A stretch of DNA of 64,000 nt from Galeopsis tetrahit (Eukaryota; Streptophyta; Magnoliopsida; Lamiales; Lamiaceae). The DNA lies in the NCBI GenBank assembly GCA_963675135.1, contig OY776119.1, positions 38,067,198-38,131,197 of the forward strand. Reading direction: 5' to 3'. A program made the position numbers and the translations under genes. Below, piece after piece: positions 44,313 through 55,916 of this stretch. The notes under the pieces are model-generated. The model was not told the DNA's origin, ran no database searches, and saw nothing but the letters and a program-made list of their open reading frames with translations. How positions within the stretch are numbered: the first letter of the stretch is position 1; each line of letters starts with the position of its first letter.

Positions 44313-44676
44313 CTAATGATATGTGGAAAATGAGGCCGACTAAAACCGTGATGGAAATAAAGATGAGAATAATAATGATGAATAATATTTTTTTTAAACT
44401 AATATATTTTTGGTATTTTTTCTAAATAATTTAGATATTTTTTTTATATACAAGTGTGTTCGATATACGTTTGCACCAATAGTTTTAGGGACATAGTCTA
44501 TGGAAATCCATGTAAATCAATAAAAAAATGTGTATTTCAGAATCCTGTCAAATTTATGAAAATCCATATAAATCAATAAAAAAGTCAGTTAAACTGTGCA
44601 TAGAGTCAATGAATTTAGAAAATCCACTGATTTTTTAAAGTCCAATAAAATCCAACAGAATCTCAATTGAATACAC

Positions 44677-45229
44677 CCTCCTAAGTTTGAAAGAATTGAG
44701 TATCAAACAAAATAAAAAAGGAATTGAGCTAAAATTGTGGAATAAACGTAAATAAAAATGAATGTAAATTTTTATTTTGAAAAGAAAGGGCATATTAGGT
44801 TTTTTGGATACTAATTTGACTTTATTTGTAATATTTTAATTTTTTGTTCTTAATTGTGATTGAGTCTATAGGAATGACTCTTAGAGTAGATAATGGAGAT
44901 TATTAGATTGGATCAATAATGAAGATAAATAGATCGGATTAAGGAGAGAGATAGGCAGCCCCGGCCGCCACGTTCAACTGCGCCCCTTTGAGCCAAAACT
45001 CTAAAAAAAAATCAAATATAAGCAAGCAACGGTGACTGAAACTTAGATTTCTCTAATATCATTAATTTGCATCAAAAGTTTGAAGCATCTCACAATTTTA
45101 GAAGCATTTAAAAAATAATGATTCAATTAGCAAACACCCTCTTAAAACTCTATTAATTTAATTTTTTTAATGGTTTTTTTAATGGGCTAGTCTTTTGTGA
45201 AATATTGCACATTAAAGTCATTCACACTC
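44677..45229. other. AT-rich intergenic sequence
   Basis: No coding potential seen. A GC-rich patch at 44955-44995 has no recognisable feature. Confidence 0.4.
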
Positions 45230-45440
45230 ACATTCTTTATAAATACACCCAGTGACAGTTCAACCCGTTCTTTATAAATACACCCAGTGACATTTCAACC
45301 CACATTCTTTATAAATACACCAACTGACAGTTCAATTCACACTCATGTTTTTTATAAATACACCCACTAGCAGAAATATTTTTTATAAATACACCCACTA
45401 GCAGAAATATTTTTAATAAATACACCCACTAGCAGAAATT
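45230..45440 (+). repeat. Tandem repeats with TATAAATACACCC core
   Basis: Six units of 32-44 bp, each with (T)TTTATAAATACACCCA, followed by GTGACAGTTCAACCC in the first three and CTAGCAGAAATA in the last three. The core looks like a TATA box of seed genes but stands 1.4 kb upstream of the albumin ATG. Confidence 0.8.
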
Positions 45441-46499
45441 GTACTTAGTCGTCTTCTCCGAGCAGTTTTCGGCCACCCAAGGCCGCGGCCAAACGCTGCA
45501 ATTTACGACGGCCTTAATCTTTAAATATTTTCTATTCTTTAAATATTCTATAATTATTATTTTGGATCGAGGTTATTTTATATTACTACATGCAATAATA
45601 TATGTTACTGTATGTTATAATGTGAGTTACTTAATCAATAAAAATTCTAGAAAAAAATATTACATAAAAGAATCGGTATTACTATATAAAAAATTATATG
45701 TTACTACATACTTCAGTTTGAATTACTATATTAAATATGCGTTTATTACTATATGTAACTTTATCAAATGATTTGCATTACAACATGGTTATTGTGTTTA
45801 CTATATGCGATTGTATATGTTACTACGTATTATAATGTGAGTTACTACATTAACAAAAACACTAGAAAAAAACGGGTTACTAAATAAAAGAATTTGTATT
45901 ATTATATAAAATAGTTTGTATTATTACTACATAAAATAATGTGTGTTACTACATATTACGATTTGAATTACTACATTTAATATCCCGCGTTCGGCAATAA
46001 AATGAAAGATAAAAAAATCACAAAAATTGACAAAATAAACGGGTTAAATTTTTTTGTCAAAATTAGAACAAGTGGACCAGTTGACAAATAAATTAAGAAT
46101 TAACCGAAATGAATTAATGGTGGCCCAATAATATATATTTTCAGCCCATTGACTTAATAAGTCAATATTTCCAGTCCAATTGACTTAATTAGTCAACATT
46201 GCATGTATGCAATATTGCATATAAGTTTTTGTGTTCTTTAATTCATATCTAAATTAACTAGTTTAATTTTAGGTACTTGCCGCTACCGTAATTACGATGT
46301 CTTAAGCTTGTTTGCACACTTTTAATATGGAAATAACCCAAAATATTAGTACTCTAACAATATCATTTTATTTTTAAAATTGTCACTTATTTTGAACCCA
46401 CATATTACCTACACCTCATTAAATTCACTTTACAACTAACTAATTAATCCCAAAAAATACTCCTTATTTATTCAACTCTACCCTCCACTATATTCTTTT
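45441..46499. other. AT-rich intergenic sequence upstream of 2S albumin
   Basis: The words TTACTACAT and TATGTTACT recur many times in 45560-45970. No gene seen; the open frame at 45439-45771 is low-complexity Tyr/Ile-rich sequence and not convincing. Confidence 0.45.
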
Positions 46500-46859
46500 T
46501 TTTTTTAAAAGTGAATTGGTTAAGGTATTCAAGCCATCATGGAAGGAGAGAGTATAATTTAATATCCAATGTAGGCACTAATTCTGAAAGAAAAGGAATC
46601 CGAAGTGAGTTAAAAAAATGAAATAAAGTTTTAGTTTTCCCGTGATGACACCTCCAACACAAATGTCCACCTGTTTTTGGCAACATATGCATGAACATTG
46701 ATGTGGAGGCTCGAAAACGCAGCAGCAAAAATACATCCCCATGAAGCAACACGTAATAGACATGCACACCCCTTAAACACTCTATAAATACAAGCACTCC
46801 TTCCACCACAATCACAATCTCCTATCTCTCACATCTCACTACTGCTACACTAGACAAGA
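46500..46859 (+). promoter_or_regulatory. Seed-type promoter and leader of the 2S albumin gene
   Basis: TATAAATA at 46783-46790 places the start near 46815, leaving a ~45-nt leader. Upstream are two RY elements, TGCATG (inverse CATGCA) at 46688-46693 and CATGCA at 46761-46766, an ACGT core (CACGTA, 46750-46755), and E-box-type CATATG and CACCTG. RY and ACGT motifs are bound by ABI3/FUS3/LEC2 and bZIP factors in seed genes, so embryo-specific expression is expected. This is inference from motifs. Confidence 0.6.
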
Positions 46860-47288
46860 ATGGCAATCAAGGTAGCACTTGCAGCAGCACTCCTGGTGGC
46901 TCTCGTTGCCATAGCCGGAGCCACCTCCTACACCACCACAATCACCGTTGACGACAATGAGGCCAGCCATGGGCAGCAGCAGTGCAGGGAACAGGTGCAG
47001 AGGCGCCAATTCCGAGCATGCCAACGCTTCCTCCAACAGCCGAGGAACGACGAGGAAATTGAAATGAGGAGCGTAAGCCCAAGGCGCGTACAAGAAGAAT
47101 GCTGTGAAAGCCTCAAGGAGATGGAGAACCGAGGATGCGAGTGTGAAGCCATCAGACACGCCGCCATGCAGGTGCAGCAGATGGGGGGACAGAGGCAGAT
47201 GGGCCAGGTCTACCAGAGGGCTCACCAGCTTCCACAAATGTGCAACTTGAGGACCCAGCAATGCCGCCTCAACGTTGTCTTCGTCTAA
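46860..47288 (+). CDS. 2S albumin seed storage protein
   Basis: An intact 142-residue ORF without introns, the usual form of 2S albumin genes. Residues 1 to about 22 are a hydrophobic signal peptide (VALAAALLVALVAIAG). Eight cysteines lie at 42, 54, 81, 82, 93, 95, 128 and 135, giving the C..C..CC..CxC..C..C pattern of the prolamin superfamily. The propeptide would be cut into a small and a large subunit joined by disulfides, and stored in seed vacuoles as a Gln/Arg-rich nitrogen and sulfur reserve. The end QVYQRAHQLPQMCNLRTQQC resembles sesame 2S albumins, which are allergens. Start chosen as the first ATG after the TATA box. Function certain at family level. Confidence 0.93.
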   Translation: MAIKVALAAALLVALVAIAGATSYTTTITVDDNEASHGQQQCREQVQRRQFRACQRFLQQPRNDEEIEMRSVSPRRVQEECCESLKEMENRGCECEAIRHAAMQVQQMGGQRQMGQVYQRAHQLPQMCNLRTQQCRLNVVFV

Positions 47289-47610
47289 ACGCCTGAGGCC
47301 CATCGGCCGAGAGTTGATCCAGAGGAAATAATTTAGTCGCTTACTTTGTTTTTTGTAATGTATTTCCTCTGAATAAATAAATAAAACCTGTTTTTTCATG
47401 CTTCTTATGGATATTCATCTGTTATCAACGAATTGCAATCTTGGGTGCTTAATTAAGGCTTCATCAAGATCTAAAAATTGAAAAACTCCCTCTTTCTATA
47501 TATCTATTTCAGATAGAGATACGCACGCACACGAAGGAAAGAAATAGCATCACAACACCATTGCAGTTTGTGACCTGCAAAAAATGACTGACATGATTCA
47601 CAATATTGAG
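47289..47610 (+). other. 2S albumin 3' UTR, flank and copia RT scrap
   Basis: Polyadenylation signal AATAAATAAATAAAA at 47372. The sequence aligns with 23784-24045 near the Tat element. From about 47561 to 47610 it reads, on the minus strand, as the copia RT block NHVSHFLQ, and the same junction is found at 24046, so both loci come from one duplicated segment. The copia scrap is cut at 47610 by an LTR. Confidence 0.7.
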
Positions 47611-48131
47611 TGTTGTATGCACTTTAATCGGGTGATTCGGATGTGGACTGTTCTTTAGCACGATACAAACATATATGATTATACGGGGTTTATTACGTGT
47701 TAATACGGATTATGAGTATAGTTTATGAAGATCTTAAGAAGATATGAAGAACAAATAAGAACACAAAGATGTAGCTTCTTGGAGAAGCTAAAAGCTTGAT
47801 GCTTTGGGGAGTATATTGCTTAGATTGGGTGTTTTTAGGAATGGATCACTTAGTTCTTACAAACTCGTATTGGGCCATTCAATTTATATTTTTTTATTCT
47901 TCTTGAACCCATTCACTTTCTACTCTTCTCGATTTATTCCTTCGATTGACTCCCCAATATAATCGAGGCGTGTTTTTACTTCAAATGTGCTCATTTTTCC
48001 TATAAAATTAGCAAAACACTCATTTTCTCCAAATCAAGTGCAATTAGTCAATTTAGTATAAATAATGCATGAAATCCTATAAAACTGTGCAAATTAAACA
48101 CAAGAATTTCAAGCAATTATCACACTAATCA
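47611..48131. repeat. LTR related to the Tat element
   Basis: Starts TGTTGTATGC and follows the R-U5 part of the Tat LTR (23051-23290) for about 250 bp with substitutions and indels, e.g. GTGGACTGT, TTTAGCACGATACAAACATA and TAGCTTCTT. The rest differs, as U3 regions do between families. It seems to end at CTAATCA (48131), where copia RNase H sequence starts. No target duplication is visible. Confidence 0.5.
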
Positions 48132-49255
48132 AGCACTTGTAGACGTCCGGTCATCACAATCACCGACCCAATCGACATCTGTGAAATAGTGAAGAGAGAG
48201 AGGAGAGGCATGTCGAAGAGTTATGCCAAGGGTCCAAGTACCATTGAGATAGCAGAGTAAACGTTTGACAGCACCTCAGTGGCATTCACTAGGAGCATGC
48301 ATGAACTATAAAAGCTTGTTGGCGGGGAATGCAATGTTCGGCCTAGTGAATAAAAGATACTAGAGACTGCCCAAAACCTAATGGTAAGTCGTGGGATCAA
48401 AAGGACCAGAAACATAATGCAAGGTTAGAGTGGCACTAGAAGCAAGCGGAGTCTGCATAGGCTTAGCATCCAACATGTTATACTTTCCCAGGAGATCCGT
48501 AGTGTATTTACGCTGAACTAGAGTGCAAGTATCCAGAGAGTGAAGAACCTCAACTCTGAGAAAGTAGGATAGGGATCCCAGGTCCTTAACCGAAAACTTG
48601 GAGGCCAGAGCAGTGATAACTTCATTAAGAAAGGATAAGTTGTTTCCCGTGAGAATGAGATCATCAACATACAACATAAAATAAGCATTGTAAGGGTGTT
48701 ATCACGATAATAGACAAAAAGAGACTCATCAGACTTTGTATCAAGTACGTACGCAGGGCATTGCATCAAGTACGTGGGGCCTACTTGAGGTCGTAAATGA
48801 ATTTTTGAAGCTTGCACACATTAGAAGGGAAGTTCTTATCTGGAAAAAACCCGGTGGTTGAGACATGCAGACTTCTTCAAGGAGAGTACCATGAAGAAAT
48901 GCATTCTTCACATCAAATTACCGAAGTGGCCAATCCTTAGAGATGGAAATAGAGAGAATGATATGAATTGTAGCATGTTTGACAATTATAGGTCGAATGT
49001 TTCAAAATAATCAATGTCAGGACACTGATGAAACCCCTTGGCCACTAGAAGAGCCTTGAACCTGTCGATAGTACCATCAAGCTTGCGCTTGATCCTGGAT
49101 ACCCATTTACACCAAGCAATATTCTGAGTGGTATTCAGAGGTACGAGATCCCATGTGCCATTTTTATGTAGGGCTGAAAACTCAGCAAATATGGCCTCTC
49201 GCCAACAACTGTCCTGTAGGAACTGAGAAACAGTACGAGACTCAATATCAGAATT
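48132..49255 (-). pseudogene. Copia RT/RNase H remnant
   Basis: Minus-strand blocks from right to left: SALHKNGTWDLVPLNTTQN and IKRKLDGTIDRFKALLVAKG at the RT start; degraded FFMVLSLKKSACL near 48870; MLYVDDLILTGNNLSFLNEV (catalytic DD, 48677-48620); KDLGSLSYFLRVEVLHS; CHWGAVKRLLCYLNGT; and DVDWVGDCDDRTSTSA at the left edge. Stops and shifts are frequent. It abuts the oppositely oriented copia at 49256. Confidence 0.75.
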
Positions 49256-49753
49256 GATAGGTTATGGTGCCTTGAAGCTGGAATGCAGAAGTGTATTGTC
49301 AGTCGAGATGTTACTTTTGATAAGAGCAGGATGCCTCTATCAGAAGAGGCTAGTACGAGTACTAGTTCAGTTGATAACCGACTAGACGAGACACAAGTCG
49401 AAGTGGAGCATGTTGACACCAGAGGACCCGTTGGAGATGATATTGATTATGATGAAGAGGGTGGTCTTCACAATGAAATGATCTTCAACACTATCAGCTA
49501 ACACGGGACAGAACCAGGAGAGAAGTTCACCCATCTCAGAGGTATGGACAAGCTGACATTGTTTCATTTTCATTATGTGAAGCTCTAGAGGTGGGGTCTC
49601 TGGAGCCAAAGTCTTATTCAGAAGCCATCAGCTGCTACGACAAGGAGAAGTGGATAGTTGCTATGGAGGAGGAGCTGCGTTCTCTTAACAAGAACCAGAC
49701 ATGGGAGATTGTTTAGAGGCCCAAGAATAAGAAGTTGGTTGGGTGCAAGTGGA
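49256..49753 (+). pseudogene. Tnt1-type copia pol, part left of the MULE
   Basis: The plus frame reads GMQKCIVSRDVTFDKSRM, the integrase C-terminal block typical of Tnt1/Tork-type copia elements, followed by an acidic Thr/Asp/Glu linker. The RT start (SWIVAMEEELRSLNKNQTWEI-like) lies near 49650-49710 and ends in KLVGCKW at 49753, where the MULE is inserted. The rest of RT resumes at 54394. The 5' part of the element is missing. Confidence 0.75.
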
Positions 49754-52700
49754 GGGTAAAATGCAATTTTGGTCCCAAGAGAATGTTTCGAAAACAATTT
49801 TGGTCCCACGTTATTTTTTAGTCCCATTTTTTTGCAAAAAAAGGTCCCAACCGTTAAATACTTAACAGTTTCTGGAGGGAAAATGCAAGTGGAGTGATAA
49901 AAATGCAAAAATGGTCCCAAAGAAAAATAAGAGGGAAAATGCTTTGGCATTGAATTTTTTTGGAGGGAAATGACCTGCATATTTTTTGGAGGTAAAATGG
50001 CTCCAATACTAAAAAATAAAAATCAGTTTTGTACTTTTGTAACAAAAATAAATAAATTACTCACATGCCTTCATCTTCTTCGACATCTAACATTCGATCG
50101 AACATTACACGTGGGTGCGGAGTGTTCTATTTAATGGCAAATGTCCTATTTTCATTACATAATTCCAAAAGGCTAACAAGTTCATAGCATCATAAAAAAA
50201 TATTGTTTTAATTTGTTTCAAACAAACTAGCAAAAATAACTTCATATATCTAAGACAGAGTCAATCATCTAACCACAAACTAGATGCACCATTGTTTTTT
50301 GTCTAACACAAAATAAAATAATATAAAAATCAGAATATAAGAAAAATTAACTGACTTGTAATTCTTGAGTTTGAGGTGGAATGCCATCAGTTTGTGGCAT
50401 CTCCTCCATGAAGTTATCATCCTATCATTAATTACATATTTTAGAAAGAAAAAAAAAGTAAAAATTTGAGTAAAAAAATTAAGCAAAAAAATCTGAGTAA
50501 AATACTTACATTTGGAAACTGTTCAACAAACTTTTTCCACTCACATGTCCTTTCATTGTGTCCTAGCCTATTACACCAGCCACATTTCACTTTCTTCCTC
50601 ATCATAGACAACAACTCTTTTGTTTTTTTCTTCTTTCTTCCACCAGATGGTTCTTCATCTGCCCCCCTTCTTCTTGTTTTTGATGGCCTTCCTCTTTTTT
50701 TTCCAAAGTTTGGAGGAAGGGGAGGTATAAATCCTGTCTTCTCCCACATGTCAACATCAACCATTGGTTGTAAAACTGAGGTATAAAATGAATTGTATGT
50801 CTGAATCGAGTAGCATTGATGAACAAACTCTTCTGGATTCAACTTCTCAGCTCCAATTGCTCTCATTCCATGCCTACATGGGACTCCGGTCAAATCCCAC
50901 AACCTACATGAGCAAGTCTTAGCCCCTAGATCAACTGAATATCTTCCACCGTAAAAGCTTTCTATCTCATACAGCAAAGAAGTTGACTTGAATGGGATGC
51001 ATTCACTTGATTTTGCCATCCTCCTATTCAATTTCTCTCTAATTAATGGGCAAATCAACTTACCTTCCCACAACCTCTCACACTTATCTCTTTTCTCTTG
51101 CAAGCTCTTCATAAGACTCATTCGTATCCACTCCAACATGGTGATGATTGGTTTTTGCCTAGCTTCTACAAGTACACTATTCCACGACTCACAAATGTTG
51201 TTTAGCAACAAGTCACATTTAGGAAATGTAGAGAAGTGTGATTTGGACCACTGAGAAGAGGGTCTTTCTTGCAAAACCAAGCTAAACATTTTTTATCAAG
51301 CTCACCTATTGCCCTCATTGTATGATCAAACGCAGGTACTGTGGTAGATCTAGCAGCTGTCCACAATGCATTTTTTAGTGCAGTGCCTCTAAACCCAGCT
51401 CGTTTCATGTTTCCATGCAAATGTTTTACACAAAATCTATTTTCACAACCTGGCAAAACAACTTCAAATGCAGCCAACAGACCTTTTTGTCGATCAGACA
51501 TAAAGGTGTAGAGATCATCCCTCACAATATTTAGGTCTTCCTTCAACAAACCAAGAAACTAAGTCCAAGTCTCTGTGCTTTCAGTAGTCACTACAACATA
51601 TGCTATGGGATATATTTGATTGTTAGGATCTACAGAAACAGTCGTTAATAGCACCCCACCATGTGGACCCATAAGAAAAGTCCCATCTACACCTATGAAA
51701 GGTCTACACCCGAAACGAAAACCAACTTTCAGTGCTTGGAAGCACACATAAAACTTACTGAATTTATTTCTGCCACCAGCCCCCTCATCAATGCTGATTT
51801 AATTTAATTGTTGACCCTGGATTCCTCAACCTAAGAGCATTTGCATAGTCCCAAATCAGATTATATTGCTCCTCACTACTACCTTCAATTAGCTTCTTAG
51901 CCTTAACCTTGGCTCTATAAGCCTGGTGTCTAGAGACATGCACCCTGGTTTCTCTTGCAATTGTATTTCGAAACCCATCTGTATCCTTCTTAGGATCTGC
52001 CCTAATATCCTCCACATATCTCTTTGAAAGTCAAGTTGAGTTCAAAATTTGAACATGGAATGACACATCACATGTATGAGAATTATTTATCTTCCTAATC
52101 TGGTATGTGTCTTCATCGGGTACTTTTAATGCATTTATAAACCACTCATAATCAAGATATCGAGCATAAATTCTCCTCTTATCATTTTTGGTTATCTTCA
52201 CATTTCTTTTCTCACCAACCCCATGAGACCTAATTGCATCCTTAAACAACTGTTTACTACAAAATTTTTATCCAATTAAGAACTCGGGGTTAAACACAGT
52301 AGGGCTTGTAAATGAATTATGCAATCCACTTACACAATTTTCATCGTTAGAATCCAAATCACTACTGAAATCCTCATCTTCACTACCCTCCACCTCTACA
52401 CTAGTAGACTCATCAGATTGCTCATTGTTGTCTTCATCTTCCTGAACTATACCACACCACTCAGCCTCCTTATCAATTGCTTTCTCAAACAATACATCAT
52501 CCATGTCGTTATATCCACCACCATCACTCATTAAAAACTCACTATCATCAGAATCTACATACCCCTCACTGTTATTACCCTCATCTAACCCCCCCTCCCC
52601 CCTCCACCATCAATAAAATCATTTTCTTCTTCATCAACTATGAACCCCATAACCTTCCCCTTTCCCTTTCCCTTATCATCATTATTAGTAGCCTTAAGAA

Positions 52701-54383
52701 TGCCCTTCCCCTTTCCCTTATCAACCACCATAGACTGCCTATCCCCACTCTCCACATATATATGAACCTCAAAGGATTTAAAATCAAGACTTAAATATAA
52801 CTCATTTTCATGCATAATTTGTCTTAATACGTTGCATGAATCAAGTCTATGATACTTATTAGGACCATTTAACCCTAACTGTGCAACTAATCCATCAATT
52901 TGTTCTACAGAAATTCCAAGCATATTCACATAATCAAAAGAACTTACTTCACCTCCTTCATATGCAAGGTTTTCATTTTTCTCTTCCCGAGAAATTTTTC
53001 CCCCGTGATGAATATGAATCGTGTACCACACCTCTTTTCCACCTGCAAACATATGTTTTTAATTAAATGATTATAACTTTATAGTAAAATCAACTTCTGA
53101 AAGTATATTCTTTACTCTGTAATGCAAAGAGATTTCAATTTTAAACAAAGCCAAAAAAAGTAAGTAGTTTACTCTGTTTCTGTTTTCCAACCAAGCCATA
53201 AAAAAGTAAGTAGCGAAACTTCTAATTACATAAACAAGGGGAGACAAAAATGTCAAATATTTGATTCATATCTATAAATTATTTTATTGAATTATTTTAC
53301 TAATAGCTTAATTGTTGTGAGACTTACTGATCATTCCAGTAGAATAAAAATGATGAAAATTAAGGTATGCGAGATTCTTGGATTTGGCTTTAATGTGAAG
53401 CTTTAGTCTGATTCAATTCCCTTTGATAATGCAATGGATTTGATTATGAAAATTTCATTTGAATGTTTTTGACAAATTTACTAAACTTGTATCATATTAA
53501 ACATATGTCCTAGATAAAAACAGATTACAAACTCACAGTAAGTATAAATTTTTTTCTTTTTTTGTCTCAGAACCACTAAATCTTAAAAATACACAAGAAA
53601 AATTGTAATAAACACAAAATCATCAAATGGAATCACCAAACGATCAAAATCAATTTGTCTAACTTGCAGAACTTGTACGAAAACAGAGCCTAAAGAAAAT
53701 CCATAATTATGTACGCAAAAATAAGAAAATAGGGCATAAAGAAAACCCCTTATTTTGCAGAAATTTGGGGAATTAAAAACCTAAGATTTTCAGATGAACT
53801 TACATCGTGGGGGATGTTCTCCAACCTTGCCTTGTCGTAGCATCTTCAGTGGGTGTGATTTCAGCGGCGTGCGATTTCAGTATCTTCAATTTTGAGTGTC
53901 ATTTCAAAGTTTTTCAATTTCAGCAGAACTTAGCATGCAATTTGGGGTGGCGACTTCAGGGTTTTTTGATTTTGTGTGCGATTGGGGTGCTTTTCAAGGT
54001 TTTATGATTTGGGGCGCGATTTAGGGTTTTGGGATTTGGGGTGTGATTTCAGGGTATCGCGATTTGGGGTGTGATTTCAGGGTATCGCGATTTGGCAATG
54101 GTTCTTACATGGTGCTTTGATTGATGATTTCAGTGAGTAGCCTGGATTTGGGATTGTTCTTTGCGAGATTTCAAGGGTTTCTTTTTTGAGATTTTGGTTG
54201 CTTTTGGATATTTGATCGAAAATGAGGAGGTGAGTGTTTTTGTTTCAGATATTAACGGCGCGTGTATTGCACGCTACCAATTCCATTAATCTTAGATGGG
54301 AAAATTACGTGGGACTATTTTTGCCTAAAATGGGATCATTTTCGTGAGCAATCATTCTCTTGGGACCAAAATTGCATTTTTCC
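49754..54383. mobile_element. Mutator-like element (MULE), 4630 bp
   Basis: Flanked by a perfect 10-bp repeat TGCAAGTGGA (49744-49753 and 54384-54393). The ends GGGTAAAATGCAATTTTGG and the inverse of TTGCATTTTTCCC form a TIR that is nearly perfect for 32 bp and partly recognisable further in (several GGTCCCA/AGTCCCA words). It encodes a degraded MuDR-type transposase on the minus strand. It interrupts the RT of the plus-strand copia exactly, which confirms both borders. A 28-bp tandem repeat (GATTTGGGGTGTGATTTC) lies at 54029-54085. Confidence 0.9.
50507..53052 (-). pseudogene. MULE transposase (MuDR type)
   Basis: Minus-strand pieces in order. 53052-52585: N-terminal domain with EVWYTIHIHHGGKI, of the kind found at the start of plant MuDR proteins. 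52531-52268: acidic. 52249-52031: MuDR DNA-binding domain (NDKRRIYARYLDYEWFI, SHTCDVSF). 51747-51559: catalytic core (RPFIGVDGTFLMGPHGG). 51549-51202: second half of the core (RDDLYTFMSDRQKGLLAAF). 51289-50507: SWIM zinc finger (CSCRLWDLTGVPCRHGMRAI) and a CCHC knuckle (CGWCNRLGHNERTC). A stop replaces a Trp-like codon at 51559-51561, and frames change near 52020 and 51240. Domain order is complete, so decay is by small lesions. Confidence 0.85.
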
Positions 54384-54393
54384 CTGCAAGTGG

Positions 54394-55916
54394 ATCTATA
54401 AAAAGAAGGTGGAGGCTTAGAGGGGTGGCAAGCTTAGATACAAGACAAGGCTTGTAGCTAAGGGATTTACTCAGAAGGAAGGTATAGATTTCAATGAAAT
54501 CTTCTCACCTATTGTGAAGCATTGTAGCATCAGAATCTTGTTAGCTATGGTTGCTCAATTCGAATTGGAGCTGCATCAGATGGATGTGACCACAACTTTC
54601 TTACATGGATCACTAGATGAGAGGATCTACATGAAGTTACAAGAAGGGTTGGACATAGAAGAAGGGGAGGACGGTGTGTCTGCTGAAAAAGTCCCTATAT
54701 GGCCTGAAACAAAGCCCTCGTCAATGGTACTTGAGATTTGATGATTACATTTGCTCAACTGGTTTTACAAGGAGCATGTATGACAGTTGTGTCTATTTCA
54801 GACAAGTTGGGAGTGTTGTTACCTATTATCTGTTGTATGTTGATGACATGTTAATAGATGGAGAGTCTATTGACAATGTTAATCAAGTTAAGGAGATCCT
54901 CAAACAGGAGTTTGATATGAAAGATCTTGGTGAGGCCAAAGTGATTCTTGGGATGGAGATCAGCAAAGTAGATGGGTCTATTTAGCTGAGTCAGCCGACA
55001 TATCTACAGAAGGTGCTAGAGAGGTTCAAAATGCACAAAGCTAAAACCGTCTCTAGTCCTATTGGCCAACATCACAAGTTGTCTAAATAGATGAGTCCCA
55101 GGAACAGCTAAGATCGAGCTCAGATGAGCAAGATACCTTATGCCAGTAGGGAGCTTAATGTATGTTATGGTGTGATGTAGACCAGACCTGACTCATGCTA
55201 TGAGTGTGATCAGCAGATATATGTTTGACCTAGGCTTAAGTCATCGGGAGACTGTTAAGTGGGTTATGATATATGTTCTGGGATCAGCTGACAAAGGTCT
55301 GAAGTTTCAGAAGATGCCAAATGAGGGGGATGCATTTGTGGGATATGTGGATGTAGATTATGCAGCCAATGTTGACACTCGAAAGTCCTTAACAGGATAT
55401 GTGTTTACTCTATTTGGTACGACTGTGTCTTGGAGGTCTATACATCAATCTGTAGTTGCGTTATCTACTACTGAAGCGGAATACGTGGCCTTGACTGAAG
55501 CAGTTAAGGAAAGCATGTGGCTGAAAGGAATTCTTAAGGAATTTGGTTTATATCAGAGCAGTGTGACTGTCTATTGTGATAATCAAAGCACAATTCATCT
55601 CGCAAATCATCAAGGGTATCATGAACGAACCAAGCATATAGATGTGAAACTGTACTTTGTGAGAGATATTGTGAAGAAGGGAAATGTTCAGGTGGTTAAG
55701 ATATAGCTACTGAGGAGAACCTTGTTGATGCATTTACTAAGGCATTACCAAAAGAGAAGTTTGGTTTATGTCTTAGGTTGGTTGGTTTGCATTAGTTACC
55801 TCTGCGGAGAAGGCTGATGTTCTTGTGGTAGAAGAGTAGTAGTGGAGGTTGTCCTTTGAGAAGGATAGTGGAGTTGTTTAGTTTAAGGTGGAGATTTTGA
55901 GCTAAAGGTGGAGAAT
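54394..55916 (+). pseudogene. Tnt1-type copia RT and RNase H, part right of the MULE
   Basis: Plus-strand blocks: YKTRLVAKGFTQKEGIDFNE, ELHQMDVTTTFLHGSLDERI, VCLLKKSLYGLKQSPRQWY, YLLYVDDMLIDGES (catalytic DD), KEILKQEFDMKDLGEAKVIL, and RNase H YVDVDYAANVDTRKSLTGYV, TTEAEYVALTEAVKESMWL, VYCDNQSTIHLANH and ERTKHIDVKLYFVRDI. Frames shift near 54690 and 55700, and stops occur near 54985 and 55090. After the RNase H end comes the purine-rich AAAGGTGGAGAAT tract before the LTR. Confidence 0.85.

Larger units (their letters stand above)
42287..44676. mobile_element. TIR element hosting the Pack-MULE-like insertion
   Basis: GTGTATTCAATTGAGATT at 42287 is repeated inverted at 44659-44676, and the likeness extends for about 45 bp (TTGGACTTTTAAAA/TTTTTTAAAGTCCAA). 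No clear target duplication or transposase is seen. Without the 1217-bp nested element and one TSD copy it would measure about 1.16 kb. Family unassigned. Confidence 0.55.

Noticed and set aside
45439..45771. A 110-codon Tyr/Ile/Lys-rich ORF
   Set aside because: AT-rich repetitive sequence (TTACTACAT words) with no recognisable domain or gene structure.
46845..47399. A 184-codon minus-strand ORF opposite the 2S albumin
   Set aside because: It is the shadow of the albumin coding sequence and lacks promoter or homology support.
47611..48131. Part of the 2S albumin transcription unit
   Set aside because: It matches the Tat-type LTR at 23051 and starts with an LTR terminus, so it is a separate insertion.
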